Origin: Tritonibacter aquimaris | GTDB taxonomy: Bacteria > Pseudomonadota > Alphaproteobacteria > Rhodobacterales > Rhodobacteraceae | NCBI RefSeq assembly: GCF_009617595.1 | Contig: NZ_WIXK01000004.1 | Coordinates: 186,001-250,000, forward strand | DNA: 64,000 nucleotides | Direction of reading: 5' to 3' | Part shown: positions 8,903 to 17,373 of the stretch, one piece after another | Layout: every line of letters starts with the position of its first letter | Position numbering within the stretch: the first letter of the stretch is position 1 | Position numbers and translations under genes: made by a program | The notes under the pieces: generated by a model | What the model was told of the DNA's origin: nothing | The model's database searches: none | Seen by the model: only the letters and a program-made list of their open reading frames with translations

Positions 8903-10303
8903 TCAATTCACTTCGTAGGGCAGGGTGCCACGCTGGTTGGTATCCACATGCAGGCGACGCTCTAGTGGCGGCACTGAACGCTGGTGGCAGGTGCGGCGCT
9001 CGCAAATGCGGCAGGAAATCCCAATTGGTTCATAGGCATTGCTGTTGGCAACATCCATACCATCCGCATAGACCAAAAGCCCTGCATGTTTCACTTCACA
9101 GCCCAGTGCAATTGCATAGCGACGCAGCGGCGCACCAAAGCGGCCCGAAGATTTCGACACGTCTCGCGCCAGTGAAATATAACGCACCCCGTCTGGGGTG
9201 GTGGCGAGCTGGCGCAGAAACTGCCCCGGCGTTTCAAAAGCGCGGTGCACGTTCCACAACGGGCAAGCGCCGCCAAACCGGGCAAACTGCAGCCGGGTGG
9301 CAGAGTGGCGTTTGGTGATGGTGCCCGCCTGATCCACCCGCACAAAGAAAAACGGCACGCCTTTGGCGCCGGGGCGTTGCAGCGTCGATAAACGATGCGC
9401 GACCTGTTCGATTGAAGCGCCAAAACGGGTCGACAGCCGCTCCAGATCATGGCGATCCTCCTGTGCCTGCGCCAGAAAACGCGCATAAGGCATCAACGCC
9501 GCACCGGCGAAATAATTCGCCAGACCAATTTTTGCGATGGCGCGGGCTTCTTCACTTTGGAAACGGGCAAAATCCAGTGTCGCTTCCAGCAGATCATTGC
9601 GCCGCAACAGCGCAAGCTGCATCAGCAGTTGAAACACCTGCGTTTCTGGCGGGCTGAGTTGCGACAGCTGTAGCAGTTTTTGCTTTTCATCATAACGGCG
9701 CACCCCTTCCATATCACCCAGTTCAACCTGCACACCCAACTGCTCCAACGCTTCTATGGCGCGGGTGCGGATCTCGCTGGGGGAATTGGCGCCCAGGCTG
9801 AAATGCTCCGCTGCGTGGTCCACCGCATCAATATAGTTGTCGCAATAGTGGAAAAAATCGCGCACCTCTTCCCAGGGGCTCGCTTGAATGCGCGCATCTT
9901 CACGCCCCAATGCTTCATCCAATGAGGCGAGGCGTTCATGGTTCTGGCGATAGGCCTGATGCAGTGCCAGAAAGGCCCGCGCCAGCGCTGGCGCGTTAGA
10001 TGCAGCCAGACGCAGATCCGCCACCGGCGGCATGGCTTCCGAAAACACTGGGTCTGCAAGGGCCTCGCGCATATCACTGACAAGGCGTTCGCTGTCGCCG
10101 GTCGACAGCTCGGTGACATCAAGGCCAAATTCCTGTGCAAGCGCCAGAACAACCGTGGTGGAAACCGGTCGGTTGTTGTTTTCCATCTGGTTCAGATAGG
10201 GGAGCGATACGCCCAGTTTGGCGGCAAACTCTTTTTGCGTGAGATTGAGCTTTGTGCGCATTTCGCGCAGCTTTGCCCCGGCATAGAGTTTCTGGGTTGC
10301 CAT
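8903..10303 (-). CDS. pccR: PccR-like short-chain acyl-CoA regulator (ScfR family)
   Basis: A 466-residue regulator with an N-terminal XRE helix-turn-helix (residues 8-62, LNLTQKEFAAKLGVSLPYLNQMEN) and the long C-terminal domain of short-chain fatty acyl-CoA regulators. The C-terminal cysteine cluster (C431, C434, C439 in SCRICERRTC) is characteristic. In Rhodobacter sphaeroides the homologue PccR activates propionyl-CoA carboxylase in response to an acyl-CoA and binds TTTGCAAA repeats. The same octamer is found here upstream of this gene and of pccB, 1.5 kb away on the other strand. Function by homology and context; symbol likely correct. Confidence 0.85.
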   Translation of the reverse strand: MATQKLYAGAKLREMRTKLNLTQKEFAAKLGVSLPYLNQMENNNRPVSTTVVLALAQEFGLDVTELSTGDSERLVSDMREALADPVFSEAMPPVADLRLAASNAPALARAFLALHQAYRQNHERLASLDEALGREDARIQASPWEEVRDFFHYCDNYIDAVDHAAEHFSLGANSPSEIRTRAIEALEQLGVQVELGDMEGVRRYDEKQKLLQLSQLSPPETQVFQLLMQLALLRRNDLLEATLDFARFQSEEARAIAKIGLANYFAGAALMPYARFLAQAQEDRHDLERLSTRFGASIEQVAHRLSTLQRPGAKGVPFFFVRVDQAGTITKRHSATRLQFARFGGACPLWNVHRAFETPGQFLRQLATTPDGVRYISLARDVSKSSGRFGAPLRRYAIALGCEVKHAGLLVYADGMDVANSNAYEPIGISCRICERRTCHQRSVPPLERRLHVDTNQRGTLPYEVN

Positions 10304-10316
10304 ATTTAACGCTGCC

Positions 10317-10354
10317 TTTGCAAATTACCGTCGGGGTATTTGTATATTTGCAAA
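10317..10354. promoter_or_regulatory. Candidate PccR autoregulatory sites
   Basis: TTTGCAAA occurs at 10317-10324 and again at 10347-10354. The second copy is preceded without a gap by TTTGTATA (10339-10346). The first copy is only 13 nt from the pccR start codon, and the octamer starts are 22 and 8 nt apart. Binding here would suit autoregulation. Confidence 0.65.
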
Positions 10355-10391
10355 CTTGCTGATGCAACCCAAGCTTAGGTTGCAGATGGGG

Positions 10392-11585
10392 TTATGCAAC
10401 AAGGCTCAGGGCGCGTTCACGTCGTATTACCCAGATTATGGCCAGAACGCCTGCAAATGCCGTGACGCACATGATCAACAAAAGCGGCAGCGGGCTTGAA
10501 CCTGCAACAAGCACACGCCCGGCCAATGCAGCCAACGCAGCGCCGACCCCAATCATCACCGCGCCCGACAGGCCGGATGCGCTGCCTGCGAGATGGGGGC
10601 GTACCGAAATAGCGCCCGCGGTTGCGTTTGGAATGCACATGCCATTGCCCAGCCCAACAAAAACCATCAGCCCAAAGAAGGTGTAGACGGTGGCGTCGCC
10701 GTGCATCACCAACACCAGTGAGGCCAGGCCGCCAAAAAGATTGGTCAGACAGCCAAGCATGATCATCCGGTTCAGCCCGATGTATCGGGAAAATCGCCCG
10801 GCCATAAAATTGCCGATGAAATAGCCCACCGCAGGTGCAGACATCATCCAGCCCAGCATCTTGGTATCAAGCCCGTAGATATCAATCCCAACAAAAGACG
10901 CGCCGCCGAGGTAAGCAAAGAAGGTCCCTGACGACAGACCCGATGCAAGCGCATACCCCCAGAACCGCGGTGCGCGCAGCAGTTCACCATATTCGCGAAA
11001 CTGCTCAAACAGGCTTAGCCCGCTTTTTTGTTTGGTCTCGCCAAAATCCAGATAGGTCAGCGCCAGCGCGCCCGCGCCCAGCACCAAAAGTACCCAGAAG
11101 CTTGCGACCCAATCAAACCTGTCATCAATCCAACCACCAATTGCAGGGCTGAACATCGGCACCAGCGCCATGCCCATAGTGACATAGGCGATGCGGCTGG
11201 CGGCCTGTTCGGTGTCATAGATATCGCGCACCGCTGCACGGCTCAGCGCCAGCGAGGTGGCAACAACCGCTTGGCCCATGCGGAAAAACAGAAAGGATCC
11301 GGCGGTTGGGGCAAGAATGCATCCCAATGTCATCAGCACAAAGATGAAAAGGCTCCACAGCAGGATCGGGCGGCGTCCCCATTTATCAGACACCGGTCCG
11401 ATCACCATTTGCACCACCGCACTCAGCGCCAGATAGAGCGAGATCGACAATTGAATCACCCGGTATTCCACCCCAAATTCATTTGCCATATTCGACAGCG
11501 ACGGGATGAAAATATTCATGTTCAGCGCCGCAATCCCTGACAGCAGGATGAGCGTGACAATATGAGGGGGCGTTCTGGCGGGCAT
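10392..11585 (-). CDS. MFS exporter, Bcr/CflA type
   Basis: A 397-residue major facilitator with twelve predicted helices. The GPVSDKWGRRPILLWSL loop between helices 2 and 3 is the MFS motif A, and the overall pattern fits the Bcr/CflA drug-resistance subgroup (TIGR00710-like): IPSLSNMANEFGV start and RAAVRDIYD in the first half. The substrate is not predictable. It follows pccR's coding direction but lies upstream of it, with the pccR promoter between them, so it is probably a separate unit. Confidence 0.85.
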   Translation of the reverse strand: MPARTPPHIVTLILLSGIAALNMNIFIPSLSNMANEFGVEYRVIQLSISLYLALSAVVQMVIGPVSDKWGRRPILLWSLFIFVLMTLGCILAPTAGSFLFFRMGQAVVATSLALSRAAVRDIYDTEQAASRIAYVTMGMALVPMFSPAIGGWIDDRFDWVASFWVLLVLGAGALALTYLDFGETKQKSGLSLFEQFREYGELLRAPRFWGYALASGLSSGTFFAYLGGASFVGIDIYGLDTKMLGWMMSAPAVGYFIGNFMAGRFSRYIGLNRMIMLGCLTNLFGGLASLVLVMHGDATVYTFFGLMVFVGLGNGMCIPNATAGAISVRPHLAGSASGLSGAVMIGVGAALAALAGRVLVAGSSPLPLLLIMCVTAFAGVLAIIWVIRRERALSLVA

Positions 11586-11721
11586 ATTGGCTCGTGGTTG
11601 TGTTTAACAAGGTAAATAGTGTAGGAGCACTGTGCAGGCGTTATAGTTGACTTGGCAAGATAAATCACTGTGCTTTGCCGCGCAGGACCCTGTGGAATAA
11701 TGGGGTGTTATTTATAGATAA

Positions 11722-11777
11722 TTTGCAGTTATTCAAATTAGCTGGACGACTTCGCGAACTATTTGCAAATTTGCCAG
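11722..11777. promoter_or_regulatory. Candidate PccR operators upstream of pccB
   Basis: Two clusters precede pccB. TTTGCAGTTATTCAAA lies at 11722-11737. TTTGCAAA joined directly to TTTGCCAG lies at 11762-11777. Their starts are 40 nt apart, close to four helical turns, and the nearer cluster is 66 nt before the pccB start. The octamer matches the one in front of pccR. Confidence 0.7.
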
Positions 11778-11843
11778 TTTTGTCTTTGGTCTGGCAAGCC
11801 TCCCGTCTATGGTCCTTGGAAGATTGTAGGAGGGACACGGGCC

Positions 11844-13376
11844 ATGAAAGACATTCTTGCTGAGTTGGAAGATCGCCGTTCTGAGGCGCGCCTTGGGGGC
11901 GGACAGAAACGGATCGACGCCCAGCATGGTCGCGGCAAACTGACCGCGCGCGAACGTATTGAATTGCTGCTGGACGCAGACAGCTTTGAAGAGTTCGACA
12001 TGTTCGTGTCGCACCGCTGTACCGATTTTGGCATGGAAGACAATCAGCCCGCAGGTGACGGTGTGATCACCGGCTGGGGCACCATCAATGGCCGTCAGGT
12101 CTATGTCTTCAGCCAGGACTTCACCGTTCTTGGCGGTTCGGTTTCCGCCACCCATGCGCAGAAGATCTGCAAGATCCAGGATATGGCGGTACAAAACGGT
12201 GCGCCGATCATTGGTCTGAATGACTCTGGCGGGGCGCGTATTCAGGAAGGTGTTGACGCGCTTGCGGGTTATGCGGAAATCTTCCAACGCAACATTATGG
12301 CGTCTGGCGTTGTGCCGCAGATTTCTGTGATCATGGGCCCCTGTGCCGGTGGTGCGGTTTATTCGCCTGCGATGACCGACTTCATCTTTATGGTCAAAGA
12401 CACATCCTACATGTTCGTCACTGGTCCGGATGTTGTAAAAACCGTCACCAATGAGGTTGTCACCGCCGAAGAGCTTGGCGGCGCGTCGACCCACACTAAA
12501 AAATCTTCTGTTGCAGATGGGGCCTTTGAAAACGACGTCGAAGCCCTGGCCGAAGTGCGCCGTCTGGTCGACTTCCTGCCGCTCAACAACCGTGAAAAAG
12601 CACCGGTGCGCCCGTTCTTTGATGAACCCGCCCGCATTGAGACCAGCCTTGATACGCTGATCCCGGACAACCCGAACCAGCCCTACGACATGAAAGAGCT
12701 GATTCATAAGGTTGCCGACGAAGGTGATTTCTACGAGATCCAGGAAGACTACGCTGGCAATATCATCACCGGCTTCATCCGTCTCGAAGGTCAGACCGTG
12801 GGTGTGGTTGCCAACCAGCCAATGGTGCTCGCAGGCTGCCTTGATATCGACAGCTCCCGCAAGGCTGCGCGTTTTGTGCGCTTCTGCGACTGTTTTGAAA
12901 TCCCGATCCTTACCCTTGTTGATGTTCCTGGCTTCCTGCCGGGCACCAGCCAGGAATATGGCGGCGTGATCAAACACGGTGCAAAGCTTCTGTTTGCCTA
13001 TGGCGAAGCCACGGTGCCAAAAGTGACCCTGATCACCCGTAAGGCCTATGGCGGCGCTTATGACGTTATGGCGTCCAAGCACCTGCGCGGTGATTTCAAC
13101 TACGCTTGGCCCACTGCGGAAATCGCGGTGATGGGGGCCAAAGGCGCAACCGAGATCATCCACCGTGCTGATCTGGGGGATGCGGATAAGATCGCGGCCC
13201 ATACCGCAGACTATGAAGACCGTTTTGCCAACCCGTTTGTGGCAGCAGAGCGTGGCTTCATCGATGAGGTGATCCAGCCGAAATCCACCCGCCGCCGTGT
13301 TGCCCGCGCGTTTGCGAGCCTTCGCAATAAGAAGCTCGAAAACCCGTGGAAGAAACACGACAACATTCCGCTCTGA
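11844..13376 (+). CDS. pccB: Propionyl-CoA carboxylase, beta (carboxyltransferase) subunit
   Basis: PccB transfers the carboxyl group from carboxybiotin to propionyl-CoA, giving methylmalonyl-CoA. The 510-residue product has the carboxyltransferase layout: N-terminal [13 protein letters not shown], then the acyl-CoA pocket segment [12 protein letters not shown] and [12 protein letters not shown], and the C-terminal [13 protein letters not shown] and [11 protein letters not shown] motifs. Length equals that of known PccB. I took ATG 11844 because AGGAGGGA lies 8 nt upstream. The partner pccA is 4 kb downstream on the same strand, separated by small genes and an opposing porin. Confidence 0.95.
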   Translation: MKDILAELEDRRSEARLGGGQKRIDAQHGRGKLTARERIELLLDADSFEEFDMFVSHRCTDFGMEDNQPAGDGVITGWGTINGRQVYVFSQDFTVLGGSVSATHAQKICKIQDMAVQNGAPIIGLNDSGGARIQEGVDALAGYAEIFQRNIMASGVVPQISVIMGPCAGGAVYSPAMTDFIFMVKDTSYMFVTGPDVVKTVTNEVVTAEELGGASTHTKKSSVADGAFENDVEALAEVRRLVDFLPLNNREKAPVRPFFDEPARIETSLDTLIPDNPNQPYDMKELIHKVADEGDFYEIQEDYAGNIITGFIRLEGQTVGVVANQPMVLAGCLDIDSSRKAARFVRFCDCFEIPILTLVDVPGFLPGTSQEYGGVIKHGAKLLFAYGEATVPKVTLITRKAYGGAYDVMASKHLRGDFNYAWPTAEIAVMGAKGATEIIHRADLGDADKIAAHTADYEDRFANPFVAAERGFIDEVIQPKSTRRRVARAFASLRNKKLENPWKKHDNIPL

Positions 13377-13465
13377 GCGGCGTGAATCTGAGGCGGCTTG
13401 CTGTGCTGGCCGCCTCCCAGTTCTCCCAGAGCGATCCTTCCTGCTTTAAGTTGGGCTAAACCCGC

Positions 13466-13840
13466 ATGACCCGTAAACCCTGGCATATCCACCGTACAGA
13501 TAAGGCGCTCACCCTGAGCCGCCTGTCGCCTGCACGGTTTGATATCGTCGCCGATGGCGCGCTGCCTACCGGTGATCCGCTGCGCTATGCGCATCAGATC
13601 CGTCAGGACATGTGGCGGCTGTTGCAGGGGGTGCGCGGCTTTGCGCCCGTGGTGGAGCTGCGGGCGCATGACGGCGGCTGGCAGGTGCGGGCTGGCGGCG
13701 CAGTCAATGGCGTTGTGCCACCCAATGCGGCGGCCACTGTGGCAGAGCTTTTGCAAAATCAATCCAAGCGCGCCCGTTGGATCGCCCAGGCCAATCGTTC
13801 GAATCAGTTTTCGAATCAGGGAAAGGAGGACAACCAATGA
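13466..13840 (+). CDS. Conserved hypothetical protein between pccB and pccA
   Basis: A 124-residue cytoplasmic protein, rich in arginine and alanine, with a compact region (PWHIHRTDKALTLSRLSPARFDIVADGALPT) and a polar C-terminal tail ending in GKEDNQ. I do not recognise the family. It begins 89 nt after pccB. Its stop codon overlaps the start of the next small frame, which suggests translational coupling. Confidence 0.6.
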   Translation: MTRKPWHIHRTDKALTLSRLSPARFDIVADGALPTGDPLRYAHQIRQDMWRLLQGVRGFAPVVELRAHDGGWQVRAGGAVNGVVPPNAAATVAELLQNQSKRARWIAQANRSNQFSNQGKEDNQ

Positions 13841-14004
13841 TGTATTCGCAATGTCATGTTTTTGTTACCTATCCCATTGATCGCAAAGGTACTATCAACC
13901 TATGCGGTACTTCCGTCCTGGGTGAGGGGACTACCGTAAAAACACGTAAAAATCTGTGGCGAGTCGTCACAGTGTTTGACAATACATACGAATCACGGCC
14001 ATGA
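13837..14004 (+). CDS. Small hypothetical protein (55 aa)
   Basis: The frame begins ATGATG, overlapping the TGA of the preceding gene, behind a very strong GAAAGGAGGA ribosome site at 13821-13830. The 55-residue product has four cysteines or histidines near its N-terminus and no recognised domain. Its own TGA overlaps the next ATG (ATGA at 14001). The start signal is convincing; whether the peptide itself matters, or only couples translation, is open. Confidence 0.5.
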   Translation: MMYSQCHVFVTYPIDRKGTINLCGTSVLGEGTTVKTRKNLWRVVTVFDNTYESRP

Positions 14005-14513
14005 TCACGCTACGCCATAACAGCATAGCGCGCGCGGCCAGCGCAGCGCCTGCAGCCCCGGCTGGAGGAGGCCCTATTGCAGGGTGCCGGGGCTGCGGTT
14101 TTACTCTTACCGCAGTGGCGTTTCTTACCACTTTTGGTTGTTTGCCTTCCGCAAGCGCGCAGCCGCTTGTGCTGGCGAATGCCCCCGTTGATCAGCTTGC
14201 CGTTCCTTCGGCGCAGCCGGTGTATCTGCATGAGGTTCTTGCGGATGAGGCTCCGGGCGATCTGTGGCTTAGATTTCGTTTTGTTGCACCTGACCTGCCT
14301 GCGGGCGCTCAGGCCGCTGCAGAGGCTGATATGGCGCATCTGTGCGCGAGCGTGGCATTGCCCTATCTGAGCGACCATGCGCTGCATCCGGAGCGCATTG
14401 CCATCTCTCTTGCGGATCGCGCGGTGCCATTTGGCGAGATTGCGCCGGAAGCCACGCAGTATTTTGAGCTGTTCAGCAGCGCAAATGCCACCTGCATATG
14501 GGAGGCATTTTGA
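14001..14513 (+). CDS. Exported hypothetical protein (DUF6497-like)
   Basis: The frame encodes up to 170 residues. From residue about 55 it is a secreted-type domain (VYLHEVLADEAPGDLWLRFRFVAPDL, then a FELFSSANATCIWEAF ending) that recalls DUF6497 of Rhodobacteraceae; I am not certain of that label. The start is doubtful. The ATG at 14001 overlaps the previous stop, but a terminator-like hairpin (14052-14096) lies inside the first 35 codons. A GTG at 14115 would give a shorter product with a hydrophobic leader ending near SASAQ. Confidence 0.55.
   Translation: MITLRHNSIARAASAAPAAPAGGGPIAGCRGCGFTLTAVAFLTTFGCLPSASAQPLVLANAPVDQLAVPSAQPVYLHEVLADEAPGDLWLRFRFVAPDLPAGAQAAAEADMAHLCASVALPYLSDHALHPERIAISLADRAVPFGEIAPEATQYFELFSSANATCIWEAF
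14052..14100 (+). terminator. Terminator-like hairpin inside the start of a gene
   Basis: GCAGCCCCGGC (14052-14062) pairs perfectly with GCCGGGGCTGC (14086-14096), with an inner CCCT/AGGG stem in the loop, and is followed by GGTTTT. This resembles an intrinsic terminator or attenuator within the annotated N-terminus. Confidence 0.55.
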
Positions 14514-14727
14514 TGGGACCTCAATATCTTGGGCATAGGGAGAGCTTTAGGCAGTTTTTTGCGGCTTTGCCGTCACAGGCGTGTCGAGCGGTGATGCGGG
14601 TATGTTTATTTTTAAACACCTCATGTAAGATCGCGCCGAGCATTGATGATTTTGCTCGCAATCGATTGTTGAGGCGTGCGGAACCTTTGGGCTTCGCCGG
14701 TTTCACAGAAGTTACCAGGAGACTGAA

Positions 14728-14868
14728 ATGTCCAAGAGCATCAAACTGTTCGCCCTTGTTGGCGTTCTTGCAGCCGTTGCCGCATGTGGCAGCCGTCAGG
14801 AAGAATTTGTCGTTGTCGAGCCCGAGCCCATCTCGCAAGAGCCGACATTCACCGGCAAATACAAATAA
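14728..14868 (+). CDS. Small lipoprotein (46 aa)
   Basis: MSKSIKLFALVGVLAAVAAC is a clear lipoprotein signal, with cysteine 20 as the acylated residue. The mature part is only 27 residues, acidic, with a PEPIS repeat-like stretch and a C-terminal TGKYK. The ATG follows CAGGAG at the right distance. Unknown role; its envelope location fits the neighbouring porin and other lipoprotein genes. Confidence 0.75.
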   Translation: MSKSIKLFALVGVLAAVAACGSRQEEFVVVEPEPISQEPTFTGKYK

Positions 14869-14937
14869 ACCCTTCAGGGGTCCGGCCCTGCGGCCGGCCC
14901 CAGCCGCTCCGCGGGGTGCCGGACGAAAGGCACCACC

Positions 14938-15294
14938 ATGCTAAAACACCGCGGATTCCCCGGCCGTCTGGCCGGCACTGATTTCCAATTCACAATTCGC
15001 CGCGCCAATCCAAAAGGCGCAACCCCTCTCACCACGCGTGAGCGCTTTCGCGATCGTAAACCGGCAGACCGCCGTGCCGATGCGGCTTTTATGCAGGCGT
15101 TGTGGGAACACTTTGGCGCAGAGCCGTTTGAACGTGGCAACCTCGACGCAGGCCGTCTGAGCTGGCTGTTTGGCCAAGAGGTTGTTGCGGTCGAAGAAGA
15201 CTTTGATCCAACCGACTATGATGCGTTGCTGCAAATCGATGAGAATGCAGCGCGGATTGCCTTCCCGGAAATCTTTGACGGGAGTGCGATCTGA
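14938..15294 (+). CDS. Conserved hypothetical protein (118 aa)
   Basis: A soluble 118-residue protein without signal or membrane segment. It has a basic N-terminal half (RERFRDRKPADRRAD) and an acidic C-terminal half (VVAVEEDFDPTDYDALLQIDE). I do not recognise it. It converges on the porin gene, whose stop lies 80 nt downstream, and a short GC-rich stem (CCGGCC-CTGC-GGCCGG, 14882-14897) precedes it. Confidence 0.55.
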   Translation: MLKHRGFPGRLAGTDFQFTIRRANPKGATPLTTRERFRDRKPADRRADAAFMQALWEHFGAEPFERGNLDAGRLSWLFGQEVVAVEEDFDPTDYDALLQIDENAARIAFPEIFDGSAI

Positions 15295-15374
15295 TGCGGC
15301 AGCGGCAGACCCATATCCTACGGGCCTGCCGTGCTGTGGCGGCGCGCGATTTCGCGCGCCAGCCGGTTCTTTTA

Positions 15375-16529
15375 TCAGAAGTTCAGCTGTGCCGAGAATT
15401 GGATGCGATCCGCATCAATGGTAGCACCGGTAGAGCTGGTGCGCTCCGCAAGGATGTATTCCGCCCCAAAACGCAGCTTATCAGTGGCGTTGTAAAACGC
15501 ATTGATATGCAGAGTTTCCAGCTTGGTGTAATCCAGCGTGCCGGTGCTCGAGGCGAGGTCATAATCTTCCTGACCGTAGACCAGACCAACATTGATCTTG
15601 CTGCTCAGCTTCTGACGCAGCTCAACGGTGAAACCGTCGACGTCATTGGCTTGGTCGCCAATACCAGCCACCGCGGTGGAACCGCCTGCGTTCAGCAGGG
15701 GGGTGATGGCTTCACCGGTGACAAAGGTCGCCTGCAGTTTGCCGCCCGCCCAGGGGGTGATCGCACCAGAAAGGGTCACACCGCTCTGGTCGTATTCTTC
15801 ACCACCAGCTTTGACGGTGCCAACCAGACCAGCAACTCGCAGCGAGCCCCGCTCGCCTTTGTATTCCGCAGCCGCGGTGATGGTGGGGTCGTCAGACGTC
15901 GCGTTGTTTTCTTCAAGCGAGAAGCTGTAAGACAGGTTACCCGAGGTGTTGCGGTAGCGAATTTGCGGTACACGGGCAAAGGTGATGCCTGCGGGGCCGC
16001 GGAATTCAACTGTGGCCGGGTAGTTGCCGATTGGCATGAAGTTGGTCCAGAAGCGGCCAATCAACCAATTGTCGCCAATGGTGATATTGGCGTGGCGCAC
16101 CCGCAGCTCACCGGTGCTGCTGCTGCCGCCAAAGAGGTCAAGCTCAAGCTGGGTGCCAATGGTGCCGAAATCGCTGTCGGTCTTGGTGCGGATGCCCAGA
16201 CGGGTCTGACGCGCGGTGGCGCCGAATTTGCCATCGGTTGCGTTGGCGGGCTCGCCAATGCGGGGAACGGTAACCAGGTCGCCCTGATCAAAATCGAAAT
16301 CGTAAAAGAAATCAGCCTTGCCGTAGCCGTAGATATCAATGGTGGTCTTGCCGATTTGGAAATCACCAACATTTCCGGACGGGCCATTGCGATGGGTCTC
16401 CAGCGCTTCGACGCGAGCACGCAATGCTTGAAGCTCGGCCTCGGTGTTGGCATCCGCCAAAGCAACCGAACCGACGCAAGAAGCCAGTGCGCTGCCCAGA
16501 AGGACACCGCGTACAGTGTTGATTTTCAT
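15375..16529 (-). CDS. Outer-membrane porin
   Basis: A 384-residue trimeric-type porin. It has a signal peptide (residues 1-26, ending in VALA), then a short coiled coil (NTEAELQALRARVEALE) typical of alphaproteobacterial porins. Repeated amphipathic beta strands follow, ending in FSAQLNF, whose terminal phenylalanine is the assembly signal for the BAM machinery. ATG 16529 follows GGAGGAGAAAT. It is inserted on the opposite strand between pccB and pccA. It may serve diffusion of small solutes in general. Confidence 0.88.
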   Translation of the reverse strand: MKINTVRGVLLGSALASCVGSVALADANTEAELQALRARVEALETHRNGPSGNVGDFQIGKTTIDIYGYGKADFFYDFDFDQGDLVTVPRIGEPANATDGKFGATARQTRLGIRTKTDSDFGTIGTQLELDLFGGSSSTGELRVRHANITIGDNWLIGRFWTNFMPIGNYPATVEFRGPAGITFARVPQIRYRNTSGNLSYSFSLEENNATSDDPTITAAAEYKGERGSLRVAGLVGTVKAGGEEYDQSGVTLSGAITPWAGGKLQATFVTGEAITPLLNAGGSTAVAGIGDQANDVDGFTVELRQKLSSKINVGLVYGQEDYDLASSTGTLDYTKLETLHINAFYNATDKLRFGAEYILAERTSSTGATIDADRIQFSAQLNF

Positions 16530-17050
16530 AGTATTTCTCCTCCATTGCATGATTTTTCATGCCAGAGAAAACTTTCCATACTCGATGGCCGAGGCGTAAT
16601 CACGTTTTTGGCATCAAAGTTTATGAATATAACCAAACGTTTCAGCACCACGTCTGTATATGAACAAATGTTGCGTGCTGAATTGGGTAGAGGCCAGTTT
16701 TCGAACACGAAAATGGCTGTGCGCAATTCTTACGAATTCTTACCGCGCGATGCGTCAAACTATACTGTTCAGTCCGTTTGTTGCAAATTTGTCATGAAGG
16801 CGGATGAAAAATGTCACGCCGCAGTGAAGTCCGCCGTGCAAACCGATGACTTGATTGCGCTAACAGGGATTCGTAGCCTGGTTCGCAGCCCCGCATGGGC
16901 AAAGCTTCGCCCAGGTGTTTCACGCTTTGCGCAGAGATCTGCACAGATCCGGGGCAGGGGCCGCGCTGGCTTGTCTGCTCAGGGTCAAACTGCAACCTGC
17001 CTGCAAAACCGGGGCACACGCCCTGGCATGATGCAGAAAGGATCGACCCA
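16530..17050. other. 520-nt non-coding region with possible promoters
   Basis: This holds the porin promoter on the minus strand and the promoter for the downstream lipoprotein and pccA on the plus strand. It is less GC-rich than its surroundings. It contains TTGCAAATTTG at 16781-16791, resembling the PccR octamer, and a near-palindrome GGGCAAAGCTTCGCCC around 16899. I see no gene; the long open frame crossing it is antisense to the porin and is not credible. Confidence 0.5.
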
Positions 17051-17266
17051 GTGCATATCTTCCACACCCGTTTCAAACTGGCCGCGGCCCTCGCGGCAAG
17101 CCTTGCCATTTCGGCCTGTGGTGACACCACCGGCGAACAGGTTGCCATTGGCGCAGCCGCAGGCACCGTGGGTTCAGCCGTGCTGCAAGGCAACCTGCTC
17201 ACCGGCGCAGCCGTGGGCGCAGCCGCAAATGTCATCTATTGTAAAGAATACCCGCGCCGCTGTTGA
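17051..17266 (+). CDS. Small glycine-zipper lipoprotein (71 aa)
   Basis: Starting at GTG 17051 behind AAAGGA, the product has a lipoprotein signal ending LAISAC (acylated Cys near 23). A small alanine/glycine-rich segment (GAAAGTVGSAVLQGN, GAAVGAAANV) follows, like the glycine-zipper part of 17-kDa surface antigens. It ends YCKEYPRRC, with two cysteines. It is probably an envelope protein; the role is unknown. It lies 107 nt upstream of pccA in the same direction. Confidence 0.75.
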   Translation: MHIFHTRFKLAAALAASLAISACGDTTGEQVAIGAAAGTVGSAVLQGNLLTGAAVGAAANVIYCKEYPRRC

Positions 17267-17373
17267 GGCGCTGCCGAACACCCGTACCATTCACATGAAC
17301 TGCTTTGACGCCGCGCACCGTTCTTCGGGCGCGGCGTCTTTGCGTTCACAGCAAACGAGCCAGAGGAGAGCTG

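Noticed and set aside
11733-13358. Minus-strand open frame of 541 codons opposite pccB
   Set aside because: Antisense shadow of a certain gene, with no domain or start signal.
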